Shown: piece by piece, positions 45,998-53,748 of the stretch
How the letters are laid out: every line of letters starts with the position of its first letter
Numbering within the stretch: position 1 is the first letter of the stretch
Origin: Photorhabdus australis DSM 17609
Lineage (GTDB): Bacteria > Pseudomonadota > Gammaproteobacteria > Enterobacterales > Enterobacteriaceae
Length of the DNA: 64,000 nucleotides
Direction of reading: 5' to 3'
Assembly (NCBI RefSeq): GCF_000711895.1
Contig: NZ_JONO01000024.1
Location: forward strand, 25,129-89,128
Translations under genes and position numbers: made by a program
Notes under the pieces: model-generated
Databases searched by the model: none
What the model was told of the DNA's origin: nothing
What the model saw: only the letters and a program-made list of their open reading frames with translations

Positions 45998-47692
45998 ATG
46001 GCAGAAACACAATCAATAGGGCGTGATAACAGTGACAAACCCGTCATTTGGACCGTATCTGTTTCCCGTCTTTTTGATCTATTCCGCGACATCACGCCAG
46101 AGTTCGACCATCAGGCAGATATCACACCAATTCAACTTGGTTTTGAAAATGCAGTTCAGCACATTCGCAAGCGCTTAACAACCGAACGTTGTGATGCAGT
46201 GCTTTGTGCTGGCTCCAATGGAGCCTATCTGAAAAGCCGTTTGTCAGTACCGGTTATTATTGCTAAGGCCAGCGGGTTTGATTTTATGCAGGCATTAGCT
46301 CGCGCACGACAAATTAGCTCCCGTATTGGCGTTATAACCTATCAAAATACGTTGCCTGCACTGGAAGAATTTCAGCAACGGTTCAACCTGCGTATTGAAC
46401 AACGCAGCTACGTCACGGAAGAAGATGCTCGTGCCCAAGTCAATGCACTAAAAGCCATCGGCATTAAAGTGATTGTCGGGGCCGGGCTGATTACCGATCT
46501 CGCCTATGAGGCTGAACTTGTGGGTGTCTTTGTCTATTCTGCGGATTCTATTCGCCAGGCATTCCATGATGCACTGGATATCGCCAAAATGACTAAGCTT
46601 GACCGGGCTGCAATTGCGGTCTATCCAACAGAGAACACCTTGCATATCCGCCACACCCTGAATGATATCCAAGGGAATTCAGCAGCGATGGAACATGTAC
46701 GCAACACCATCATGCTATATGCTCGTTCACCTGCCACAGTGCTGATACAGGGAGAAAGCGGCACTGGGAAAGAACTTGTCGCACAAGCTATTCACCATGA
46801 ATATGCCCTCCGATATGGTCAAGTTGTTGGTAAACATCGGCATCCATTTGTTGCTGTTAACTGCGGTGCTATTGCTGAATCTCTACTGGAAGCGGAGTTG
46901 TTTGGTTATGAAGAAGGCGCTTTTACTGGTTCCCGGCGCGGAGGACGTGCTGGTCTTTTTGAAGTTGCCCATAGGGGCACACTATTTCTGGATGAAATTG
47001 GTGAAATGCCATTACCTCTTCAGACACGGCTATTGAGGGTACTGGAAGAAAAATCCGTTGTCAGGGTAGGCGGGCACCGTCCAATTGCTGTTGATGTTCG
47101 AATCATTTGTGCCACACATTGCGATCTGGATACCTGGGTTCAGGAAGGACGTTTTCGAACAGATTTGTTCTACCGCCTGAGTGTATTGCGGATCAACATT
47201 CCAGCTCTCAGGGAAAGGGACAATGATATTAGTCTATTAGCGCTAGAATATCTGCGGCGAGCATTTGCTGCATTAAATTTGCCAATATCACCATCAAGAG
47301 TACAAGAGCTTTCTACCTGTCAGGAAGCATTACAAGCCTATCATTGGCCCGGTAATGTCCGAGAACTGCGTAATCTGATGGAACGGCTCACGTTATACCT
47401 CAGTGCCCACCCGGAGCATACATTGACCCCTGAATTGATATTGGCCCTTTCACCGGAGCGCCAACTTGCATCCAGACTGGCAGAAAAAAGTATGAAGTCC
47501 CTCCCTTCCCTGACTAAGCAATCTTCACGTGTTGCACCACCTTCCGCTTATGAAACCTTGCAACGATTTTCTGGCAATCACAGTGCAACCGCGGAATATC
47601 TGGGGATTAGCCGAACTACGTTGTGGAGACGATTGAAACAGGAAACAGCCGGGAATACGGGAATAAAGGAAAAAATATTGACAAAAAAGTGA
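45998..47692 (+). CDS. prpR: Propionate catabolism sigma-54 activator
   Basis: 564 residues from ATG 45998 (AGGGGAAG site). N-terminal PrpR_N sensor domain ([40 protein letters not shown]) that binds 2-methylcitrate. AAA+ domain: [20 protein letters not shown] (Walker A), [20 protein letters not shown] with the GAFTGA loop as [19 protein letters not shown] (Walker B). C-terminal Fis-type helix-turn-helix: [20 protein letters not shown]. Divergent from prpBCD, which it activates. The GAFTGA last residue is Ser here, as in several PrpR proteins. Confidence 0.9.
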   Translation: MAETQSIGRDNSDKPVIWTVSVSRLFDLFRDITPEFDHQADITPIQLGFENAVQHIRKRLTTERCDAVLCAGSNGAYLKSRLSVPVIIAKASGFDFMQALARARQISSRIGVITYQNTLPALEEFQQRFNLRIEQRSYVTEEDARAQVNALKAIGIKVIVGAGLITDLAYEAELVGVFVYSADSIRQAFHDALDIAKMTKLDRAAIAVYPTENTLHIRHTLNDIQGNSAAMEHVRNTIMLYARSPATVLIQGESGTGKELVAQAIHHEYALRYGQVVGKHRHPFVAVNCGAIAESLLEAELFGYEEGAFTGSRRGGRAGLFEVAHRGTLFLDEIGEMPLPLQTRLLRVLEEKSVVRVGGHRPIAVDVRIICATHCDLDTWVQEGRFRTDLFYRLSVLRINIPALRERDNDISLLALEYLRRAFAALNLPISPSRVQELSTCQEALQAYHWPGNVRELRNLMERLTLYLSAHPEHTLTPELILALSPERQLASRLAEKSMKSLPSLTKQSSRVAPPSAYETLQRFSGNHSATAEYLGISRTTLWRRLKQETAGNTGIKEKILTKK

Positions 47693-47693
47693 T

Positions 47694-48665
47694 TTAAAGC
47701 GTCGTCTTGAAATGCTTGCGATAATCCTGCGGCGTACTCCCGAACGCCCGGCAGAAACTACGGCGTAAAGTGTCTTCACAACCGAAACCACAACGGGAAG
47801 CTATACACTTGAGCGATAGCGTGGATTCAACCAAAAGATGACGCGCTGCTTCCAGACGGAATCGCTCCACCGCTTTGGCTGGCGTAATTCCTACATGTTG
47901 GCCGTAGTGGCGCACGAAGCTACGCTCACTCATATTGGCACGAGCGGCCAAGGCTATCACGGAAAGATCACCTGCCAAATTGTTGGTCATCCAGGCGTGC
48001 AGATCTGCAAATTTACTTGTGCTACTTTGTAACGCCAGCGGAGCACTAAACTGTTCCTGCCCACCAGGACGTTTAAGAAACATAACAAGGTTCCGTGCAA
48101 CATCCAGTGCCATTTTATGACCGAGATCTTCTTCCAGCAGCGCTAGAGCCAGATCGATACCTGCGGTAACACCGGCAGAAGTCCACACCGGACCATCCTG
48201 AATAAAGATGGGATCACATTCTACCTGTAATTTACTGTAACGCCGGGCCAGTTCGGCGCAGCTGCTCCAATGAGTAACGACTCGGCGGCCATCAAGCAAC
48301 CCGCAGGCAGCCAGAACGAATGCCCCACTGCATATAGACACAATACGCCTAGCCAAAGGTGCATGTCCCTTTAACCAATTACGCAATGGCGGATGGCTCG
48401 CCGCTAACTCAACGCCGATTCCCCCTACAACGATCAAAGTATCAGCGGGAGAATCCAGCTCAGGCAAGGGTTCTGCCTGTACACTTATTCCGGCCTCTGT
48501 CATTATTTGTCCGGGATCACAAGCCACGACTTTTATGGTGTAGGGTTGTCTGTGACCGGACTTCTCTGCCAGATCATTAGCTGTTGTAAAGACCTGCAAT
48601 GGCCCTGAAAGATCCAGCAGATTTATATTGGGGAAGATCAGCAAATAGAGAGTTTTAATGTTCAT
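47694..48665 (-). CDS. GlxA-type AraC regulator with DJ-1/PfpI domain
   Basis: 323 residues. Residues 1-190 form a DJ-1/PfpI-like domain (LYLLIFPNINLLDLSGPLQV, IVSICSGAFVLAACGLLDGR, VVTHWSS); the Cys in S-I-C-S-G is the nucleophile-elbow position. Residues 215-320 are two AraC helix-turn-helix motifs (LSVIALAARANMSERSFVRH and LKCIASRCGFGCEDTLRRSF). These regulators sense small molecules and activate neighbouring genes. Divergent from an exported DJ-1 protein of the same superfamily, 175 bases away, its probable target. Confidence 0.85.
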   Translation of the reverse strand: MNIKTLYLLIFPNINLLDLSGPLQVFTTANDLAEKSGHRQPYTIKVVACDPGQIMTEAGISVQAEPLPELDSPADTLIVVGGIGVELAASHPPLRNWLKGHAPLARRIVSICSGAFVLAACGLLDGRRVVTHWSSCAELARRYSKLQVECDPIFIQDGPVWTSAGVTAGIDLALALLEEDLGHKMALDVARNLVMFLKRPGGQEQFSAPLALQSSTSKFADLHAWMTNNLAGDLSVIALAARANMSERSFVRHYGQHVGITPAKAVERFRLEAARHLLVESTLSLKCIASRCGFGCEDTLRRSFCRAFGSTPQDYRKHFKTTL

Positions 48666-48681
48666 AAGGAAATTATGGCAC

Positions 48682-48718
48682 TTGGCGTAAATTGTCGCAA
48701 TATTGGCATATACGCCAA
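48682..48718. promoter_or_regulatory. Inverted repeat in the GlxA-regulator/DJ-1 gap
   Basis: TTGGCGTA and TACGCCAA flank 21 bases. AraC-family regulators often bind such spaced arms. It is immediately upstream of the regulator gene start and could serve both divergent promoters. Confidence 0.5.
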
Positions 48719-48840
48719 TTAACTAACGATTACAGTTATCCCATCAATTCACTACCGGGAATATAAACATTCAGCGATCGATAAAGGTAACGGCACACGT
48801 ATTTCGGTTCGCTTTCAATCTCGATAAGGAAAATTTCGCC

Positions 48841-49689
48841 ATGAAAAATATATCTATTGATAGAAGAAATTTTATTATTAAATCTGCACTGACAATTTCA
48901 TCAATAGGCATTTTTGCCAATCAGAATGCTTTTGCCAAAGAACGCTCTATAGCATTACCTTCGGCAATGAAAGCATCATCTGGAGGAAAGCCCACCCTCG
49001 CTTTTGTCATTTTTCCGGGCATTACACCTCTTGATATGATTGGTCCCGCGACGATTCTTACAGTAGGAGAATGGTTAAATATTGAATATGTTTGGCGCGA
49101 TTTACTTCCGGTACGTACTGAACTGGAACATATATCATTCTCACCGAGTATAACATTTGAGCAGTTAGACAAAGTTGATATCTTATGTGTTCCCGGCACA
49201 GGAAATCCTTATGCTTTACTTAACGAATTAGACATGCTTGATTGGATACATAAAGTGGGCAGTAAAGCATCCTGGGTAACAAGCGTGTGTACCGGATCTA
49301 TTCTGCTAGGAGCCGCTGGCTTGCTAAAAGGGTATAAAGCGGCGACTCATTGGTCGATGATGGACAATCTCAGCAAGTTCGGTGCAATACCGGTCAATAA
49401 AAGAGTCGTTATCGATAGAAACCGGATCACAGGGGGCGGAGTTACTGCGGGGATTGATTTTGGTTTAACATTGCTCGCGGAAATTAAAGATGAAGAACAC
49501 GCACAAATAGCTCAATTGGCGCTGCAATATAACCCAAAACCTCCGTTCAATAGCGGCACTCCAGAATTCGCAGGAAAAGAGATAACCAATGCCACAAGTC
49601 AGGCTATATTTTCCAATGTAGAAAAACAGACGCCTGATTATAAAGAAATATTGATTAAAAGTGCCAAGAGAATATCAGATATCTACTGA
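48841..49689 (+). CDS. Exported DJ-1/PfpI protein, isonitrile-hydratase-like
   Basis: 282 residues. The N-terminus MKNISIDRRNFIIKSALTIS has a twin-arginine motif (D-R-R-N-F-I) and a hydrophobic stretch ending NAFAKE, so Tat export is likely. The rest is a DJ-1 fold: TLAFVIFPGITPLDMIGPAT, KVDILCVPGTGNP, WVTSVCTGSILLGAAGLLKG with the nucleophile Cys, AATHWSMM, GGGVTAGIDFGLTLLAEI. These motifs are those of isonitrile (cyclohexyl-isocyanide) hydratases, which turn isonitriles to formamides. Photorhabdus makes the isonitrile rhabduscin, so a link is possible but unproven. Confidence 0.75.
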   Translation: MKNISIDRRNFIIKSALTISSIGIFANQNAFAKERSIALPSAMKASSGGKPTLAFVIFPGITPLDMIGPATILTVGEWLNIEYVWRDLLPVRTELEHISFSPSITFEQLDKVDILCVPGTGNPYALLNELDMLDWIHKVGSKASWVTSVCTGSILLGAAGLLKGYKAATHWSMMDNLSKFGAIPVNKRVVIDRNRITGGGVTAGIDFGLTLLAEIKDEEHAQIAQLALQYNPKPPFNSGTPEFAGKEITNATSQAIFSNVEKQTPDYKEILIKSAKRISDIY

Positions 49690-49822
49690 GTTTATTTCCG
49701 TATTATGGCTTAATTAATCTGTTTCAGCCTTGCCAACAGCTTAAGCAGATTTATTTCAGCAATTGATCATTTACCAATAACGGAAATACCTTTTATTCTA
49801 AGAACAACTAATTCAGAGGTAC

Positions 49823-49950
49823 ATATACTCTTCATCTTTCAAGTTGCTGCTTTGTTGGCTACGTTCACTTACCCCAGTCACATAATTATCTATGCTCTTG
49901 GGGATGTGTTCACTTGCCGCCCCGCTGCAAATTGAAATCTATCGGGTATA
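49823..49950. repeat. ERIC element, diverged
   Basis: Full length but with more substitutions than the others: ATATACTCTTCATCTTTC to ATCGGGTATA. Inverted orientation. Confidence 0.75.
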
Positions 49951-50150
49951 GATTCAAACTTGGTATTTTTAAATTGGAAGGTGAAGATATAGGGCAACCA
50001 ATCTGGTTGCCTCTTACAAGAGAAAATTTATCGGATTCCGATGTTTCTAATGTTTTATTTGAGGAGTGTTTTTTAACTATTCAAATACTATTTCAATTAA
50101 AAAGCTCAATACCAGACAGAACAAATATAATTTCAAACTTATCCAAATAA
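49951..50150 (+). pseudogene. C-terminal fragment of an unknown gene
   Basis: Directly after the ERIC copy an open frame reads RFKLGIFKLEGEDIGQPIWL, PLTRENLSDSDVSNVLFEE and on to a stop. It has no start of its own outside the ERIC. The composition is protein-like. Perhaps a gene cut by the repeat; no family recognised. Confidence 0.3.
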
Positions 50151-50223
50151 CATACCGCTTCCATGTAAAGCTTCGTGCACTTATTTACACGAATTTTCAT
50201 ACCAATTAAGGCATCGGTATAAG

Positions 50224-50451
50224 TCAATCGTCTATTTGTTCAAGCTTACTCTGGCTCATCACAATCATTTTAATTATCGTTTCACGGTCGATACCCGTAT
50301 TTATCATTGCACACACGATTTTCAAAACCGCCAGTTTTCTACCCATCTGTAATCCTTCTTGGTATCCTTCTTGATATGCTTTCTGCGTTAGTTTCTGCGC
50401 TATTGTCATCAGTACCTCATCATATTTTTCGGGGACAGTTCCACTACTCAC
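50224..50451 (-). CDS. Stand-alone Rpn C-terminal segment (RpnS-like), diverged copy
   Basis: The frame from GTG 50451 gives VSSGTVPEKYDEVLMTIAQK; an internal ATG at 50409 with TGAGGT upstream gives 61 residues MTIAQKLTQKAYQEGYQEGL, QMGRKLAVLKIVCAMINTGI and DRETIIKMIVMSQSKLEQID. This matches the last 80 residues of the Rpn protein encoded at 50842 with about half of positions changed. No nuclease domain is present. Either a decayed duplicate or an independent small antitoxin. Same strand and order as the other copy. Confidence 0.55.
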   Translation of the reverse strand: MSSGTVPEKYDEVLMTIAQKLTQKAYQEGYQEGLQMGRKLAVLKIVCAMINTGIDRETIIKMIVMSQSKLEQIDD

Positions 50452-50513
50452 CGGACAAACACCTCTTTAAATAACACGAATCTTCGAATACCGATTAAGG
50501 CACTCAGCACGAA

Positions 50514-50735
50514 TCAATGACGTATTTGTTCAAGTTCGCTCTGGCTCAATCCAGTGGTTTTCATTACCGTTTCACGATCGATACCAATGTCCATTAATGC
50601 ACTGGCAATTCTCAGACTCGCTTTTTTTTCACCTTTTTCTTCACCTCTTTTTTCACCTTTCTGTAATCCTTCTTGAAGCCCTTCTTGAAGCCCTTCTTGC
50701 CGTGCTTTGTGTCCCAATTTCTGCGCTATTGTCAT
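50514..50735 (-). CDS. Stand-alone Rpn C-terminal segment (RpnS-like), recent copy
   Basis: 73 residues from ATG 50735, behind a perfect GAGGAGGT ribosome site. Nearly identical to the C-terminus of the Rpn protein at 50842, differing mainly in the number of GEKR repeats (fewer here). The copied DNA begins about 16 codons before the ATG (RRLVEAEQFPKYEEVL), so the ribosome site was duplicated along with the coding part. In E. coli the short form of RpnA, made from an internal start, blocks the full-length toxin; this free copy could do the same. Confidence 0.65.
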   Translation of the reverse strand: MTIAQKLGHKARQEGLQEGLQEGLQKGEKRGEEKGEKKASLRIASALMDIGIDRETVMKTTGLSQSELEQIRH

Positions 50736-50841
50736 CAGTACCTCCTCATACTTCGGGAACTGTTCTGCTTCTACCAGTCGCCGGACAAGCCCCCTCTTTT
50801 AACACGAACCCTTAAATACCGATTAAAGCTCTCAGCACGAA

Positions 50842-51087
50842 TCAATGACGTATTTGTTCAAGTTCGCTCTGGCTCAATCCAGTGGTTTTCATTACCGTTT
50901 CACGATCGATACCAATGTCCATTAATGCACTGGCAATTCTCAGACTCGCTTTTTTTTCACCTTTTTCTTCACCTCTTTTTTCACCTCTTTTTTCACCTCT
51001 TTTTTCACCTTTCTGTAATCCTTCTTGAAGCCCTTCTTGAAGCCCTTCTTGCCGTGCTTTGTGTTCCAATTTCTGCGCTATTGTCAT
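50842..51087 (-). CDS. Intragenic short Rpn product (probable antitoxin)
   Basis: Same frame as the full gene, 81 residues, starting at the internal ATG with GAGGAGGT-ACTG-ATG spacing. The full-length codons here (K-Y-E-E-V-L-M) are conserved in all three copies, as expected if the ribosome site is under selection. It lacks the nuclease domain. Confidence 0.55.
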   Translation of the reverse strand: MTIAQKLEHKARQEGLQEGLQEGLQKGEKRGEKRGEKRGEEKGEKKASLRIASALMDIGIDRETVMKTTGLSQSELEQIRH

Positions 51088-51819
51088 CAGTACCTCCTCA
51101 TACTTCGGGGACTGTTCTGCCAGTCGCCGGATAAAACCTTCTGGATCGGCGGTATCTCCCACCTGTAGTAAGTAGTTTAGCATGCTTTCTAACTGCTCAC
51201 CTGTATAGTAATAATCATACGCAAACAATATGGCCAGCTCTTGCAGTAGCTCCGCCATATCACGTTGCCGGATATGTTTTTGCACTATTTCCAGTAGCGC
51301 GACCCGTTTGTGCGTCAGGATTTCATCGTCGGGGATTACCGTCACATCGACCAGCGGAAACGCGCTGGAATAGAGCTCTTCCGCCAGAGCCGAAGCATCG
51401 AAGCAATCGAACCAGTTGGTACTCCACGGATACGGCCGTATTTTTCCGTGATAGAACAACACCGGAATAACCAGAGGCAATTTTTTATGTCCCTGCTCCA
51501 GATGCCATTGCATGGCTGAAATACAGTAACGCATCAGCCGGAATGCCATCATCTTGTCCGGGGAACTCTGGTGCTCAATCACACAATATACATAACTCTC
51601 CCCCTGCGTAGTTTTTAGTGAATATAAAATGTCGGAATAATGTGCCCGCAGATTGTCCTCAATAAACGACCCTGATTCCAATCGCAGTGTATCAAGATCA
51701 CAAACAGCCCGTAATGAGACAGGTAAGTGTATCTCTAGAAAATCTCTGGCGGTATCAATATGACTTAAAAACTTCTTAAAAATAGCGTCATGTGGCGTTG
51801 GTGTATTTTTTCTTTTCAT
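50842..51819 (-). CDS. Rpn-family recombination-promoting nuclease (YhgA-like)
   Basis: 325 residues. TPHDAIFKKFLSHIDTARDF opens the PD-(D/E)XK domain; SDILYSLKTTQGESYVYCVI and EHQSSPDKMMAFRLMRY carry the catalytic Asp and E-x-Q. Rpn enzymes are DNA endonucleases that raise recombination and act in phage defence. The C-terminal 80 residues hold tandem EGLQ and GEKR repeats and a helical end. An internal ATG at 51087 (MTIAQKLEHKARQEGLQEG) has a perfect GAGGAGGT ribosome site four bases upstream and would give an 81-residue short form (50842-51087). Two copies of this segment follow downstream. Confidence 0.85.
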   Translation of the reverse strand: MKRKNTPTPHDAIFKKFLSHIDTARDFLEIHLPVSLRAVCDLDTLRLESGSFIEDNLRAHYSDILYSLKTTQGESYVYCVIEHQSSPDKMMAFRLMRYCISAMQWHLEQGHKKLPLVIPVLFYHGKIRPYPWSTNWFDCFDASALAEELYSSAFPLVDVTVIPDDEILTHKRVALLEIVQKHIRQRDMAELLQELAILFAYDYYYTGEQLESMLNYLLQVGDTADPEGFIRRLAEQSPKYEEVLMTIAQKLEHKARQEGLQEGLQEGLQKGEKRGEKRGEKRGEEKGEKKASLRIASALMDIGIDRETVMKTTGLSQSELEQIRH

Positions 51820-52071
51820 AATAGAAATAGTAGCATACTTTCTTTTATATTGAAGGAATATTAAATACAGAATAGTAATTTCTTGTCTTACTCCCCCCTA
51901 TTGTACGATATTTTCTATTTGGTGAGTCAAAGTCAGACTGCTTTCGGAGAAATACCGTTTGCGACTTGCGTGCCGAAACGGTATATCAGTTAATAATTAA
52001 TGGACTTCGGTTAAATAATTCAGTAATTAGATATTGTGAAAAATTACACTTATTGAATCCAGCCTAATTAA

Positions 52072-52704
52072 CTATTCCTCTACATATGATTTTACAGCAG
52101 ATATTAACGCGTTAATATCTGAAGAACAGAGATAGGGTTTTAATGCATTAAATTTCTCTTCCGACCAATCATATATTTTTAACGTTAACAGTTCATTTAT
52201 GATATGCAGTGCAAAGCGATATTTCACTAATTTCGCAGGCGAGCCAGCCACAATACTATATGGTTCAACATCTTTAGTTACGACGCTATTAGCGGCAACT
52301 ATAGCACCTTCTCCGATCGTAACACCTGGCATGATCATCGAACGAATACCAAGCCATACGCCATCATGAATATGCGTATCACCTTTGCCTACGTATGCGT
52401 CTTCAATACATTCCATAAATGGATATAAACAGAACCAATCTGCTCTGTGCGTATTGTTTCCACCCATAAGAATGATGGCTTCAGCACCTATGCAAACATA
52501 ATCGCCAATATACAATTTATCAATTGGCCACTTAGACTCCCACTGAAGGCTGATCTTATCACCGTATAAATAACGCACGACAGATTCTTCAAAACCACCA
52601 CTCCAACAATCACTATAGTAGCTATGTGTGCCTTTGATGATAATATTTTGATTAGTTACAGCTTCATGTAACAGTTGGGTTTTCGACCAATGTTTTTCTT
52701 TCAT
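52072..52704 (-). CDS. CatB-type xenobiotic acetyltransferase (left-handed beta helix)
   Basis: 210 residues, the length of type B chloramphenicol acetyltransferases. WESKWPIDKLYIGDYVCIGA then EAIILMGGNNTHRADWFCLY contain the catalytic His (N-N-T-H-R); DGVWLGIRSMIMPGVTIGEG and AIVAANSVVTKDVEPYSIVA are hexapeptide repeats; AGSPAKLVKYRF closes the domain. It may acetylate chloramphenicol or virginiamycin-like molecules, or a native metabolite. Resistance is an inference. Alone on the minus strand. Confidence 0.8.
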   Translation of the reverse strand: MKEKHWSKTQLLHEAVTNQNIIIKGTHSYYSDCWSGGFEESVVRYLYGDKISLQWESKWPIDKLYIGDYVCIGAEAIILMGGNNTHRADWFCLYPFMECIEDAYVGKGDTHIHDGVWLGIRSMIMPGVTIGEGAIVAANSVVTKDVEPYSIVAGSPAKLVKYRFALHIINELLTLKIYDWSEEKFNALKPYLCSSDINALISAVKSYVEE

Positions 52705-53200
52705 GGTAAACAGTCTCTATTGATTATTTATTTACCATAGAATGCTTTCTATGGTGATGTATCCGCATTCAAAACACATCATGTCTAGCTGATTCGAGGC
52801 TGATTTAGTAATGGGATTATTTTCATATTAAACAACATATTTTCAATGTGAACGAGATGAAGAGTATAGAACAAAACACTTAATATATTAATTTTAAACA
52901 AAAATATTTATTCTATTTTTGATTCTATACACATTCCTATATATTGTTTTTTGCTAAAAAACCTCAAAAATATCGTTTTGCTGTTGTTATATTTTTCAAT
53001 ATGTGATCTATATCTCATGTTTTCACAATAAGGTTAGTGTGCTATGTGCTAATCGTTCCAGGTAATACATAACCTCATTTATTCCTATGGCATTTTAAAT
53101 GAAAAAAGCCGTGAAGTTTAAAAAATGGTCGAATTAAGCAGCCATTTTAATCTCAGGGCTTTGTATAAACATTTATTATTTTCACGAAATATATCACAAA
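52705..53200. other. AT-rich intergenic region
   Basis: About 500 bases with no supported gene; it includes the upstream region of the acetyltransferase. Confidence 0.4.
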
Positions 53201-53331
53201 TTAAAGCGGATTATTATTGCGAACCCTGCGCTTAATAAGTTGACCACATTTATCAAAATAAGGACTAGGCCAGATTTCAGAAGGATGGATTTCAAGATAA
53301 TTAACCAGAATTCTGTTTAAGCCGTCACTGA
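53201..53331 (-). pseudogene. Ner/Nlp-type regulator remnant
   Basis: The minus strand reads GLNRILVNYLEIHPSEIWPS, PYFDKCGQLIKRRVRNN and a stop. The E-I-W-P-S-x-Y ending of the helix-turn-helix domain is diagnostic for Ner/Nlp (SfsB) proteins of Mu-like phages. The first half is missing, replaced by the transposase fragment. Confidence 0.55.
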
Positions 53332-53452
53332 AAAATCGTCTTCCGAATAGAAAATTTTCAGTGATGGCTTCTTCCATTTAAGACAATAAGCAATCAAACC
53401 GCCTAAAACGGTCAACATAAATCCTGTTATACGACAATGGGCAAACAACCCT
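53317..53452 (-). pseudogene. Transposase C-terminal remnant
   Basis: GLFAHCRITGFMLTVLGGLI then AYCLKWKKPSLKIFY ends at a stop shared with the Ner fragment start. This kind of tail (G-G-L-I-A-Y-C-x-x-x-K-K-P-S) occurs at the end of IS transposases. An in-frame stop precedes it. The IS family is not certain. Confidence 0.4.
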
Positions 53453-53618
53453 TAGTACTGCTTTGTAATCCTTTGAAACAGTTTTGAGACTTGTCCATGG
53501 CCTGCTCCACCCCGGAGCAGTTTTTGGTGTGCACCAAAACTTTGCTCCTAGAACAGGCTTCTCGTCAATTTCTTATCCATAATTCGGGTTAATTACAGTC
53601 TGCTGTTGTGTATTAGCT

Positions 53619-53747
53619 TATACCCAATAGATTTCAAGATGCATCGCGACGGCAAAGGAGCGAATCCCCGGGAGCATAGATAACGATGTGACCGGGGTGA
53701 GTGAGTGCAGCCAACAAAGAGGCAACTTGAAAGATAACAGGTATATA
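53619..53747. repeat. ERIC element
   Basis: Full length, TATACCCAATAG to CAGGTATATA, ending two bases before the stop codon of hsdR, so it may act in the 3' end of that transcript. Confidence 0.85.
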
Positions 53748-53748
53748 C

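Noticed and set aside
50640..51060. Short tandem repeats resembling a CRISPR array
   Set aside because: The repeats are contiguous codon-phase units inside Rpn coding sequence, with no spacers.
50597..51134. Plus-strand frames rich in FHLFLHLFFHL and LLEALLEALL
   Set aside because: They are antisense readings of the tandem EGLQ/GEKR repeats in the Rpn genes, not proteins.
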